This document shows, one piece after another, positions 47,780 to 59,263 of a stretch of DNA of 64,000 nt. A program made the translations under genes and the position numbers. Each line of letters starts with the position of its first letter. Position 1 is the stretch's first letter. The stretch spans positions 2,232,001 through 2,296,000 of the forward strand of contig OY756140.1 in the NCBI GenBank assembly GCA_963576785.1, in the 5' to 3' direction. The notes below the pieces were generated by a model. The model made no database searches, was not told the DNA's origin, and saw only the letters and a program-made list of their open reading frames with translations. The DNA comes from Chlorophyllum brunneum (lineage: Eukaryota > Basidiomycota > Agaricomycetes > Agaricales > Agaricaceae).

Positions 47780-49308
47780 CTACATAGATCCAGCATTATA
47801 ATGTTTGTCGAAGACTTCCCTGCTAAACTGGCCGAAAGATTTGGAGGGTGTCAGGAGCTGGTCGGTATTGGGTTGCATGAAAAGGGCGAACGTTTCCCGG
47901 GAAATTCTAGTACCATTGATACCATTTGAACCGACACGGACACAGTGCGGCGTTGCACGCAACTTCCCCCCTGTTGCAAGCTCAAGGGCTTCGCCCGTCT
48001 GAAACGCGAGGCAGTCGACCGGGATCGAGACTTTAGTCAGGTCGCCACCCCTGGAACGGATGTAAAGACCCGAGGAAGGGGATGGAGATGGAATGACCGC
48101 CGGCTGTCCATTTTCCTCTTTGTGCAAAAACATGGCCTAAGAACATATGAGCTACCGGAGGCCCGATCACCGGGAGCACTTACAGAACACAACCCGGTCA
48201 AAATGGAATGATCTAGATGGAAACCGCACCAACTATCGACAGGTTCATCTTCTTTGGTTATTGGGGCCCCAGGAGGTGGAGGAAAATAATGTAATAAACG
48301 AGCCTTGGTCGTTTGGGATGTACTGATGAGCTTGGACAGAGATACAGACGAATCTGACAAATGGGAAAGAGCTGGAAACCATCAGAAACGTATGCCAGCA
48401 AATATCGAATGATATACCAAATGGTTGACATGCAGCAGCGAGCTGACAGCCAACGTCGAACACGAAGCTAAAGAAATCACCTCCTAGAATCTTTTATACT
48501 AAAGCACGTTGATTGCTCACCGCCCGAGGTCCATGAACGCATCTTTGAAGCCCTCAACTCCCCGCTCATCTTTGTCCGGCCCTGACCACATCTTATTTCG
48601 ATTCCCGCATACCACCGACAATAAGACTTACAAATGTTTTGCCCATAATATTCCGGGTATTCATTTTGTTCGAACTGAGAGATGCCAGGCTCGCCGACCA
48701 CAGGATTCGCATAGTAAGATCCCTTTAGGGTATCTGCACAACTCATCTGTGATGTCAACAAACTGCCACTCAGACAAAAACAAGGAGCCGCCTGACCAGG
48801 CTTCCCGTTCATAATTTCCTGTATCATCGCATAAGCCCACATCAACGGCCATCGGGGGTGTGTTCATACCTTGCCATGAGACCAACCAAAGCTGGGCACT
48901 TGTTCAATCACCGAATCTATGGCCGAAAAGATGATCAACGCACCTATATCTACTAGCGGGGTGGCTATATTTCTCCCTGACACCCTCGGGCAGCTGTGCA
49001 AACTGATAAGCCAACTTCAGCAGCCTCTCTCTGTAGGTGGGGTATTCTGGAGGCAAGCCCCGGACAATAATTATACCCAACGATCTTGCGTCTGAACCAA
49101 ATGCCTCTTCTGTGGTGAGACTTAGACGTGATAAAAGTCAAAGATGGGAGACTTGTAGTGACATACCGATGGCATTACTTAGAGAACGTGGCGATGAGAT
49201 CAAAGTTGGGTACGAAATAACCACCGCGCCTTCGGCGGTACGAGTAATAGGCTGGATCTGTCTGGTTAGAGTGGCCATAGAACGAGAGAGCAAGTTCGTC
49301 GCCATCAT
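47780..49308 (-). CDS. 2-oxoglutarate/Fe(II) oxygenase-like (clavaminate synthase-like) protein
   Basis: Nine exons (49167-49308, 48945-49109, 48870-48898, 48797-48818, 48632-48733, 48521-48581, 48418-48467, 48184-48371 and 47780-48136) give 371 residues. The isopenicillin-N-synthase-like layout is visible: N-terminal region SLGIIIVRGLPPEYP, SFGWSHGKEIMNGKPDTLKG, GSYYANPVV, then the core with WCGFHLDHSILTGLCSAMFL (HxD iron ligands) and ATPHCVRVG (second His). A C-terminal block ETFALFMQPN follows. The substrate is unknown. Within this fungal family several members are annotated as clavaminate synthase-like, which should not be taken as clavulanic acid biosynthesis. Two adjacent ATGs (49308, 49305) start the protein. 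Confidence 0.85.
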
Positions 49309-49687
49309 CTTGATTCCTGCGGCACTCCGAGATGGCGGCGTAGGGGAAGAATGAAGGGTTTATTGGCATCAGAAGAACACTACAATTGAAGCGAAAGATT
49401 GCCTCATGGCACACCTAACCCATAGTTGAATATGAGCAATCATTGGTGCCCAAGGTCTCGGAACAACACCGAAGTGGATTTCGCCATGTGCTACACAACC
49501 CACCTACGTTGGAATTCTCACTCACCCGTATCCGACGCCTAGCTCGGGATCATGGTTTCAAGAGCACTCAAAACGAGTCATGGGACTGGCTAAATTCGAA
49601 ATCTGACTTGAAGCTTGAAGTTGTGAAGACTTGGACTGAATCGGAAACCCCAAAGGTAAAATCTATGACTAAAAATATTACAATCTG
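49309..49687. other. Intergenic region between the oxygenase start and RIC1 stop
   Basis: A 379-bp gap between genes on the same strand. It contains the promoter of the oxygenase gene and the RIC1 3' UTR. A forward ORF reaching into it has no recognisable domain. Confidence 0.35.
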
Positions 49688-52600
49688 TCAAATTTCCCCA
49701 TCCATCAATTTCAAGTCGACCTGCGATAACACTTCCCGGAGTGCTGTCCCAGTCTCATCTATGGAATGCAGAAAACGCAGCAGCTGACGGCATAAGTGCC
49801 ACTCCTTCTGCTCCACGGCGGTCTTCAGTAGCCGCACAGCGTCGTGATTATTTTCATCCAACTGCTCAAGATTATGTAGGACCAACAGATATGATCCGGC
49901 CGTTTTCAGGCGGCCAGAAGACATGCAGGTCTGCGAAAAACGGGAGAAGCGCGTTAAAAGGAGTGTTTTCTCTTTACTATTAACGCACCTCAAATAGCTG
50001 TTTGGGGTTTCCGACAACGTTGAATAAACGACGCCATCTCGTCATCTCCGTCTTCCTCGCGCAGCCTACTACAACGTCGAGAGAAACATCAAAATGGTCC
50101 AGGAACTCAATGGTTGTCTGCAAGGGCGTGTCATTTTCGCTCCCGTTCATATTGCCATTGGTAGTTTCAGATTCAATGACCGTATGGAGTAAGATCTCCA
50201 GGGCGTGTGCGAAGAACACAAGGGTCTTATACTGTGAGGCGAAGGCCACGGCATCTTTGGCTTGACCTGCGTTTAACTGATACAAGAGAATGTGTTGCAG
50301 GAAGAGATGCGACTGCAAAGCGGGTCAGCACGTCAGCTGACAGGGCACTCTCCCGACTTACGCTAGTTGCATGCCTGAACATGACGAATGGAAGGTTTGA
50401 TCTTGTTGCAAGCTCATTTTCTGCACCTATGATGATTCCTTTGTCCATTAGAACAGCTGGTAATCACAATCAGTCTCCCGAAAATATAGTGATAAAAACC
50501 ACTGACATAAGGGGTAGAAGCTAAGTGGGATCGTCACGCTCTCCTTGACGTCCTCCGTAATCCCCTCCATAGATTGTCCCTCGATCGCGAGAGCGTTCAA
50601 CCAGATGCGGATCCCATGGGCATCATAAGCCCACAAAGAATTCTCAAGGGCAGCGATACCACGCAAATGGATCCAACAAAACTCGATGCGGTCTGCAAAG
50701 ATCTGCATGTCATACTTGACCTCTTGCTCTGCCGACTGGGCGACTTGTCAGAAAAACTACAATAAGGACCTTTTTTACCGCACCTTCCTAGGTCTTAGCA
50801 AGATCAACTGCCCTCCCACTACCATCAGGACAGTCGCCACAGCCAGATCATCCACAGGGTCACCTAATTCTGTTGAAAATCGTCAGATCTCACGAGCAAA
50901 TGGGGACACCAACAACTGAGGTTTTTACGTTTCTGTGCAGCTGGAATCATCCAGCTTAGCATGCGCACGGCGCTCGGTGCAGCAATGATCCCAGAAAACG
51001 TTATGCTTCCACACAAGTGCAGCTTGATTGTGTCTGTTGTTGGCACCACCAAGTAATGGTACAGAGTGTTGTCCAGTGTATAAACCAAGAGGGAATTATC
51101 CACTAAGGATAATATTACAACTGGGCAAGGTAATATTTCCCGGTGGAGAACATTCGTGTTGCTCAGCTCGAGGTCCCTTGAATAGAGCCGCAACTACAAG
51201 ACCTCAATCTTCTTGATAACAATCGAAGGATGGAACATACCTGATAAGAGTGGGCTACTTCGACGGCTGCGATCAGAACGTGATGGAACCATAACAACCC
51301 TCCTCTAACTGCAAAAGCTTGTTCTTGCTGTTCATCCGAAAACACTTTCCAACGTCCTGATGTTGAACTGTAATGAATCAGTCCTCTCCTACCGGCAATA
51401 GCAACCAATCGACCATCTGTACTAATGGAGGAGTATCGAATGGGCCAATTCGCCGCAAGGTAATGTTGAGGAATCTACGAATGGCGGATTCAGTTCCTTA
51501 TGAATTCGTCGCATACCATGAGCCTGACCTTGATGTGCTGCCAGACGTCCGATTCCGGATTAATAACGCTCATGTCCGGTTGATCGGCACCCCGATATAC
51601 AAGGGCTCGGTCGTCCATTTGCAAGAAGGCATAGCGAGCGTTGTCCTGCCGACGGGATATATCAGGGGCTATTGTGGTCCATAAACAGTAATGCTTACGG
51701 GTGAATGTTGCCCTGTGGTTGCACTTTTCGCGAAAGGTATGGCAAACAGTTGGTCATCCACTTCTATGGGAGGAATTAGTTGAGATAATCTTTTTCTAAG
51801 AAGCGCTATCATCGCACTTTGACTGTGTCGCCAAGCCAACAAGAAAAGCTCAAAATTACCTGGCCCCCAGAACTGGAAGGCAGTGAGCTGTTATGAAAGT
51901 GTGAGGGACAACTAGGCTCACGAGCTGATGGATTCCACTCATAAATATGTCCTGGAATCTGATTGTGGTATCAGCAACAATAGCTCAGCTGATCACTAGA
52001 GAATACGTGCCTCGACTCGTCGACGGTATCCTCAACTTCGAATCCGGACGCTAGACATCTTCCACCGACACTGAAGATGCCCCACCCATAAGTCCAGCCC
52101 ACAGCCAAAACATAGCCGTCCGAGCTCCACTCCAGTGCGCAGATTTCACCTATGCGCCGATGGAACGGATTGGATACTTCAATTGCTTGGGGCTTCGGCA
52201 CTATTCCTTCTTGAGACGGAAAATTCTTGAACTCCAGGGTACCTCTGTTCCTCTCGTCAAGTGCAGAGTTTCACAATGAAGGTGAATGAATTACCCGTAT
52301 GTCCCAATAGCAAAAATCGAGAACCTCGTGTTCATCGCAATGGCGGTGGCTCGCTTAGGTTCTCGGTAGGCCAATGAATCAGATGCTTCAGAATGCTCTA
52401 TACGCCGCTGCTTCTGAACCCATTTGGGGATGACAAAGTCGTGTATACAAGTCCCGTGCCATCCAAATCGCTGGTGAGGTTTCGAAGAAACGCTCCGAGA
52501 GACCTCATCCTGGTTCAGTTACTCTCGAAAGCGCGCTATGAAACGACTCACTGGTTCTATATCTGGATCTTCGGGCTCAAGGTCGGGTTCGTAGTCGATG

Positions 52601-53535
52601 ATGTCTTCTTCATGTAATTGTACGAAATACGCTCGCCCATCGGCGGTAATCCAGACTTCGCCTGTCATTGTTCGTGCGTTAATAATCTCGACAATGCCCG
52701 CTGTATATTGTTTCAGACATCCAAGTTAAGGGAGAACGTGAAGGCTTTCGATCACCGTCGGGTTCTTTTAGCCACCCAAAGTCATCTTCATTCAGAATCC
52801 ATGTATCATAGGTACATGCTCGTGCTTGTGTTGGGAGATCCTGCTCGCTTTGTGGCCATGGCATCCGTTGAATTGTTGCCGGGTTGTTCGTTGTGAACAT
52901 CAGATGCATCTTCCGTGGCGAGACACTATAGGCATTGGAATACCGCTACACGCTACACCATGCACGTATGCTCACCTTAACAAGACCCCTTCAACGCGCA
53001 CCACCCCTTCAAACCGTAGGCCGATGGGCTGAAGTGGTAAACCTTCACCGGGACCAGCTAAAAAGGTTCGCGTGGCCTGTAACGACAGCGGAGGTGGACG
53101 ATAGATGTCCTCATCGCCTTCATATCTCACAGAAACAAGTACAAGATACGATTCAGACGTCTATATGCATGTTTATTGGCGACGGTATGCCGAGAAAGGT
53201 AACGAAGTGAACGCACCTGGACGATTATACGCGTGCCGTCTGGTGACCACCATACATTCACATTCTCTCCGTGATCTATTATCGAGGTTGGTGTGCGGGA
53301 CAAAAAAGCCAATACAGTGGAGGGCTTTCCGGGGCGTGAGTATGACAGCATGACAAGCAGTGTCCAACCTGTGGGCACCCACTCTGACAGTCCACACGGT
53401 AACGCCGTTCCTTGTAAGGGCGCAGAAAAGATACTTGCGAGGACTAGGACGGATTGAAACGATGGGTTCCGGGGGTATATTAGGCAGCGCAGGGACGGTA
53501 GAAAGGACTCGTGCAGCGGAAGTTGGAAAATACAT
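49688..53535 (-). CDS. RIC1: Ric1 subunit of the Ric1-Rgp1 guanine nucleotide exchange factor
   Basis: Ric1 with Rgp1 activates Ypt6/Rab6 for endosome-to-Golgi transport (family knowledge). The N-terminal WD40-like propeller begins MYFPTSAARVLSTVP and contains VNVWWSPDGTRIIVQ, TSESYLVLVSVRYEGDE, EICALEWSSDGYVLAVGW and AIAGRRGLIHYSSTSGRWKV. The conserved RIC1 C-terminal region includes AYDAHGIRIWLNAL, SHLFLQHILLYQLNAGQAKD, WRRLFNVVGNPKQLFE and CRQLLRFLHSI. It ends LKLMDGEI at 49688. Exon joins were followed in detail only for the first four exons and for the C-terminal part (many introns of about 50 nt), so the exact length, roughly 1,000 residues, is an estimate. No in-frame break was noticed, but the middle was not fully checked. 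Confidence 0.88.
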
Positions 53536-53863
53536 TGATGGACTGAACGGCGTGCGCGAATGTCGAATGGCGGCGAGGTGATTTTGTATGCTCCCTAGGA
53601 CGGGATAAATCACATTTGTTGAGGGAAGATAGCTGTAGGTGTACCAGGGTCAGAGCAGGAAAGTGGCAGACGCAAGAGTTGACATCATTTTCCTTGTCCA
53701 TTCGCACAGTACACTCTTCACAGGTTTGCAAATTGTGGCATTGTTATCGATTGTTGGGGAGCTATACTAGTACAATGCAAGGCACTTCGTCAAGGAGTCA
53801 AGGTACCGAAAAATAACATTAATGGGGGAAAGAGGTGCGAGATACAAGAAGGTAAATAAGAGT
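53536..53863. other. Intergenic region upstream of RIC1
   Basis: A 328-bp gap between the RIC1 start and the stop of the PRELI-domain gene, both on the minus strand. No ORF, repeat or RNA gene was recognised. Confidence 0.35.
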
Positions 53864-54691
53864 TTATGAGCGAGGTAGGTAAAACCAGGACTTCAATTTT
53901 CCCCACGTACCCACAGAATACTGCGGCGACGATTTCGTGCTTGTGTTGTTGTGAATTTCCTCCATGTGAGGCATGGGAAAGGATTCGCCACCTAGTGCCA
54001 TCGGTTGAAGGCGGGACTGGCGGATAAGACCTAGTATCAAAGTCACGCCTTCGCGAGACTATCAGGACGTGTCAATGCTGCGAAACTAGCTGAAACAACG
54101 AAGAACGACGAACCCGCTGCAAATTGGCCTTGAAGCGTGTCATTCCGTGGTTCTCAATCTTTTTCGTCAAGCCCCACCCGAAACCAGAGAAGATGCGAGC
54201 TTCTGTGTGCTGGAGTGTTTTTCTGTTGAAAATTCGTCAGGTCATGACGCAAAACTGAGATATGACTGTTTATTTCATACCCTTCAGGAGTTTGACGGAA
54301 TTGCACCGACTCCTCCACCCGCATGATTTTTACATGGTCAAGGTTACGGGTCCTGCAGTTGACAATTCTGCCAAATGGATCCACTTCACTCTCTTCGACT
54401 ATCCAGGACTCTGCCCTCGACATCATTCCCTGGGGGAACCACCGTGGAAGATTCCCCCGCTTCAGAATCAAACGTGTGGTGACGAGTGTACCCGATGGTG
54501 TCTGGGTGCGTGAAATAACATCACAGGAGATGACGTGAGCTGCGTATGGGTTAGGATATCGCAAAAAAAAGGCCAAGGAGACGATTGGCCAGGGATCGCT
54601 ACGAGTCGCATGAGCCGTCCTCCTCTTCGATAGATGTAAATTGAAGTCTCAGGACGTACTCGTACAAGAAGGATTGGGAAAAGAACTTCAT
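53864..54691 (-). CDS. PRELI/MSF1-domain mitochondrial lipid-transfer protein
   Basis: Member of the Ups/PRELI/SLMO family, which carries phospholipids (phosphatidic acid or phosphatidylserine) across the mitochondrial intermembrane space, with Mdm35 as partner (family knowledge). Four exons (54660-54691, 54281-54598, 54114-54222 and 53864-54058) give 217 residues. The PRELI domain fills residues 1-170, with MKFFSQSFLYDDPWPIVS, AFFLRYPNPYAAHVISCDV, TRLILKRGNLPRWFP and EARIFSGFGWGLTKKIE. The ...RYPNP...HV start block is diagnostic. The C-terminal tail is Ser/Asn-rich. I cannot decide between the Ups1- and Ups2-like branches by eye. Confidence 0.9.
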
Positions 54692-54941
54692 GGGCAACGA
54701 CCCCTGCTTAAATTTTGTAGATATGTGCACTATACGCCAGGGTGCTGTTCGTTCTATGTCCTTGTGCGGGGAGGGGAAGGAGTGGGAGAGGCTTCTGGGC
54801 TGGCCGATGTGACGCTGCGAAGCGGCTGAGGACCATCACGCTTCCATACTTGGTAGTGACCCCTAGTTTACCCAGCACAGCCGCCAGCGTAGTAGCGCAT
54901 ACCGTATTAACACAACAAGAATTACATAGAATTAATATTAA

Positions 54942-56425
54942 CTAGTAGCTCTCGTCCCGCACACTGCCATCCTCACTCACGAATAGCCTGAGCCCATCAT
55001 AGGCTGGCCTTACCCAGAGTTGCTTACCACCCTGAATGAGCTCGATGCCTGTCCTTTCCGACTCGGTCAACTCCCCCTTAATGTTCCCACCAATAGCTTC
55101 TGTAATCGTCACGTACTCCTCGTGGGCGACATCATGGCTGAATCCCGTCAGGTATGTCTTCGTCGCCCCAATCTTCTGTGCAATCCCAACCGACTCCGCA
55201 ATCCCGAGGTGCGAGGAATGGGGCCGCAGACGCAAGCAGTCCAATATCAGAGCCGGCAGTGGTTGGGCAGCGTTTCCATGTAGGATTTCCCAGACATGGT
55301 CTGGTATGTGGGAAACATCAGAGATATACGCCAGTTTGTCTTGGATCCTGAATCCAAGGCACAGCAATGGGTGTATAATCGCCTCTTGCTCCTCGTCTTT
55401 CTTTGTAACTTCCTCTTCGGTCTCTTGTTTTTCCAGTGCCGGCGAAGACTCCCTGGAAGGTAGATTGATGCCCGACTTGGTGGGTGTCGATGGAAGAGTA
55501 GCGGTTGGCGTTACGACATAAGCAGGTGGTGGTACCTTTGAGAAGATACGTCCGTGATGGACTTTTGAGGCAACAATTAGGTTTAATACAGCGTCAGCAT
55601 GGAATCAGAAAGCTGACCAGCGAATGGCGTAATCTCGATACCACTGGCCCCAATCGTGAATGGCACCCTGTCGCTGATGATGTGGTATTTGAAGTCAGGA
55701 ACCTTAGGTAACATCTCAGTTGAGTACCCAAGGGTGAGGGATAAACATACATCACCACCACCAGACGCAAATTCTTTGGATACGAGATACGGAAATGACC
55801 TTTGAACTTCTGTGAACGTATGTTGCGACAAGTACACATCGATGTGGGGTTGGATTGCACCGTTCAGGGTCCAGCCTGATCATAAATCAAATTTCAATCA
55901 ATGAAAAGTAACCAGGAAAAAATAGCAGTACAGACGTGCCTCTGAGATCATCAAGACCGTTCATCGCTTCAATCCCAATAAAGATTAGCGCTGATAGAAC
56001 TCATTCGACCGGTTACTTACCATCCGCATGGGCGTGAGTTATTAATAGAGCATCAATCTTCCTCAAGCCAAATTTGGGGAACCATTCGACTGCCGCAGCC
56101 TGAAAAGTCTTGCCTGCGTCGATAACAATGGTCCTGTTGTAGAGCAGCATAATTAGGGCAATCCACGCTAGGAGAAATTCACAAACACTGATCGACCGTC
56201 CTTGGCTTTGGTTCTCACCACCGCACCGGTATTCCGCCGAATGTTCTTCTTGCCCTCCGGGGTAAGGGTGGAGAGACACGTCTTGCACGGTGGACTGGCT
56301 ACGGGATCATACGTCAGACAGTCGACGTGGGGGATGCTTGACGACGTTCCAGTGCCGAGGAAGATGAGTTCGACTCCAGTCGATTCGTCCGAAGGGGGGT
56401 TGGCGGTGTGCGCTGCCGATGGCAT
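54942..56425 (-). CDS. Metallo-beta-lactamase-fold hydrolase
   Basis: Six exons (56187-56425, 56021-56133, 55940-55966, 55751-55875, 55618-55702 and 54942-55561) give 402 residues. Visible motifs: FLGTGTSSSIPHVDCLTY near residue 20, the Zn-binding loop ITHAHADAMNGLDDLRGW (HxHxD), FAVHHGRIFSK, LAYISDVSHIP and LTGFSHDVAHEEY. This matches the lactamase-B-2/PhnP-like group (phosphodiesterases acting on cyclic or nucleotide substrates), but the substrate is unknown. The intron at 55876-55939 starts GCACGT (GC-AG), the only join keeping DLRGWTLNG in frame. An inserted acidic stretch (about 215-245) precedes the final beta-lactamase strand set. No signal peptide is evident. Confidence 0.88.
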
Positions 56426-57167
56426 GGGGTGGAAGACAGTTTTTGCTATAAAGTAGGTACCCGCTGAAATATATCTGCTGCAATGAATGGGGATTGAGAT
56501 CTGAGAGATGAGTAATCCTCAAGGGAGCTGACAGTTATAAAGTGCAGTGGGGCGTCTGTTCCGTTCCTGTGATTGCTGAATTTGATAAAGGTAATTCCAG
56601 GGATGCATCGCCAGCCTTGTGACGGAGGGTGATAGATTGCGAAAGGTACGGATGGATATATGAGATTTGCGATTTTTTTGACGTGCGGCATTGGTTGGCA
56701 TTTGGGCTTTCTGTCCGCATGTCAGAAAAATAGCATTAGTCACCACGGAACAAAACGGACCCTGTGCCATGTATCGCCGCCCTTCTGGCCCAACTCAATC
56801 TTCCGGGACAAGTTTTCAATCACCCTCTACTCCAACCGCGCGTCCGGGACTGTGTCCAAGCAACCTCAGAATCTGATCTACGATCCCGTCATCACTTCAT
56901 ATTGGCCTGACGGGTACTAGTAGTGTCTCTCGCCTTATTTGGTGAAGCTTTCTTAGACGCTTATACCTTGAATTGGCCTGTGAGTTCTAAACAGGACTCA
57001 TGTATCCTGAAGGATATGAATAGTACAAGTGGAGCTGTTTCCGGGACTTCGGATTCTACTACTTAGTAGTAGTACCAGGACGTATCCATATCACTGCACT
57101 GCTAAAGCTTTAACGATCGATCATGATGATACATGAGCCTTCCAATCGAACCACAACGGTGACTACA
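56426..57167. other. Intergenic region upstream of the hydrolase gene
   Basis: This 742-bp gap is the longest between confident genes apart from the 3-5 kb stretch. It contains the promoter of the MBL-fold gene and the 3' UTR of RBG1. Forward ORFs of 60-86 codons (56660-56920) have no recognisable domain and are probably chance. No RNA gene or repeat was seen. Confidence 0.35.
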
Positions 57168-59176
57168 TTATTTAGTAAAGACTGACGGCGAAACATGAGA
57201 AATGTATTACATATGTTGTGACAAAACTCACTTGAAACTACGTCTTCGTCCTGTACTTGGTGTGCCAAGCTGACTTTTTGAGCGTGCGGCGCAAACTTGC
57301 TCGACTTTCCCTTCGCGAGAGGACTAAGACAAAAGTAGAACTTGAGTCGTTCGACTTACCCTACAAAATGGGGATAATTAGAGATGATCGCATACCGAGA
57401 TGGCGGGGTAAAGCATACCATACAAGTGCATAACGGAAGTTCGCAGCCAGTGAACGGTGAATGCCGTTACAAACATCCTGATGAAGAATGACATCAGCGC
57501 CGGGTTCAGTTCGATTGCGAGTGTCAATATCACCTCGATGGTTGCTCCTTTTCTCATACAAATTGGATCTGTTAGGTCAGGGTGAGCTCCGCGCCTCTTT
57601 GTATACACCTTGACGAGGTTCAGGTCGTCCCAAATGCGGTCAATGAGGTAGTCTAGACTGCGAATTGTTCAGGTCAGCTGCTGAGGTACTCAAAGTGAAG
57701 TGACTCGCTTGAGAACCATTTCGCAACTGATGACAACAGTGTGAGGTTGATGGGCTATTTTATCCAGCTGTTCCAAGCTTATCGCATCGACTTTATTGTA
57801 TACGTCTGGATCTCAGGTGAGTTCCTGACCAGGTGGTGCACTGATCTGATGCCCACATAGACATGGGATGTATTTTCGAGTGCCTAGGGTTCTTGAGCCA
57901 AGCTGGGGGGTATTACAGGGATTAAACGGACGTACCTATGAGGACATCGATAAATTCATCCGTTGTTATCTGAAAAGACCGTCGAAAGCTGGACAACGAA
58001 AGGGAGCCACGACACCCACATCTTCGCGTATCATCACATCACAATTGTGCAGCTTGTCTGTAATTGGTGTTACCCAACATCATTGCAGAATGGGAGACTA
58101 ACATACATGAAGCGAGAATGGAACGGATTGTCCTTTCGTCGGTCCTCGTGAGTTTAACGGTCGTGTTGAAAGTGATCTGATTGCTCCAGTGTTTCAGAAA
58201 CGGTCGAATTCGGCAAGATGGCCACATACACCACCTGTTGTTTTCTTCTTGAAAACAACATCCGGTTTGTGTTTATTTAATCGAATACCAACAGCGTCAA
58301 GCTCGATCTCCAACAACCGTCGTTGTTCATCTGATTTTGTGGCATCCAGCATGATCAAAACGAGGTCCGCGGTTTTCGCAGCTGGTAACATCAGACTAGG
58401 GCGGAGATAAGGACATGAGGAATTCCACGTACTGGATACAACCTGACGCCCACGGCCTCTGCCCTGGCTAGCACCTTCGACGATACCCGGTAGATCCAAG
58501 AGCTGTATTCTAGCTCCTTTGTATTCAATCACGCCGGGGATAGCCTGAACAACGAAGTCAGTCTCTTCCATTGGTTTTCGGGATAATTGACCTCAAGCTC
58601 ACTGTGAGAGTGGTGAATTCATATGCGGCGGTTTCCGAAGCAGTGTGAGTGACTTTTCCCAGCAACGTTGACTTGGTAGCATCGATTAGCTGTTGAAAAT
58701 ACCATAAATGCTGATTAGCACGCACCTTTCCAACAGACGGAAACCCGATCAAAGCTACTCTAGCGTCTCCGGATTTTTGGACATCAAAGCCTGTCCCACT
58801 GGCGCCAGACTTTGAAGTAGGTTCAAGGAGCTGCGCCCGGTAGCGTGCCAGCTTTGCCTTCAACAAACCCAAATGATATTCAGTTGCCTACTTCCGTTAG
58901 GTTAACTGTCAATGATGGTGGCTCAGCCTTCCTATGAGGAGTCACCTTGTTCTTCTGCGCTAGACAAGGTTTAGTTGCTTAGTGATGGGCCGATGAGGTG
59001 AGATACATACTGCGGGCCATCTCCTCTGGGGGGGGAAGACGGGGTTAGGAGCCATCAGTGTTGCGCTGGGGATATGATCGCGCTCACCCTCGATTTCTTT
59101 GATCTGGAAACAAGAGGTAGTCAGCGTGTCTGAGCACAAGGACCAGGGTCCGAGGAACCTTCTCGACAATACCCAT
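57168..59176 (-). CDS. RBG1: DRG-family GTPase (Rbg1/DRG1-like)
   Basis: Cytosolic ribosome-associated GTPase; yeast Rbg1 works with Tma46 in translation (family knowledge). Eighteen exons sum to 366 residues, essentially the family length. Landmarks: N-terminal helix EEEMARTQKNKATEYHLG, G1 GFPSVGKSTLL (residues 69-79), the G3 [32 protein letters not shown], the G4 VYNKVDAI, G5-like ISCEM, and the TGS domain (IYTKRRG-like [40 protein letters not shown] end). Two exons are unusual: one of a single nucleotide (57360) and a 14-nt last exon. The intron at 57658-57708 begins GCGAGT (GC-AG). It is divergent from the SSK2-like gene; start codons are only 87 bp apart. Confidence 0.94.
57360..57360 (-). 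other. Putative one-nucleotide exon (G) of the RBG1 gene
   Basis: The upstream exon ends ...CTTGTATG (57419). Intron 57361-57418 runs gtatgc to tttgtag (58 nt); a single G follows; then intron 57311-57359 runs gtaagt to gcgaag (49 nt). TG plus G makes Trp, yielding ALVWGKSSKF, the conserved TGS-domain block. The total length becomes exactly 366 residues. Skipping the G shifts the frame. Confidence 0.75.
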
Positions 59177-59263
59177 TGTTGATAGTGGGAGGTGACAAGT
59201 GTGAGGCTGACTAAGCGATAGAGTGTTTCTGCAGCGAGGCTCACCGCCGTCCTTCTTGCCCTG
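59177..59263. promoter_or_regulatory. 87-bp bidirectional promoter/leader region
   Basis: Only 87 bp separate the divergent start codons of RBG1 and the SSK2-like kinase. Both 5' UTRs and core promoters would have to fit here, or overlap the coding region or early introns of the partner. Confidence 0.5.

Noticed and set aside
47780..49308. Reading the oxygenase as a true clavaminate synthase and the start of a secondary-metabolite cluster.
   Set aside because: The family is broad and neighbouring genes (ATG26, RIC1) are housekeeping; no backbone synthase or tailoring gene is present.
54700..54940. Possible small gene between the PRELI-domain and MBL-fold genes.
   Set aside because: Forward ORFs of 62-67 codons lack domains or splice partners; the gap is only 250 bp and must hold a promoter and a 3' UTR.
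57300..57440. Frameshift in RBG1 near its C-terminus.
   Set aside because: Two canonical introns flanking a single G restore the conserved ALVWGKSSKF block and the family length, so decay is unlikely.
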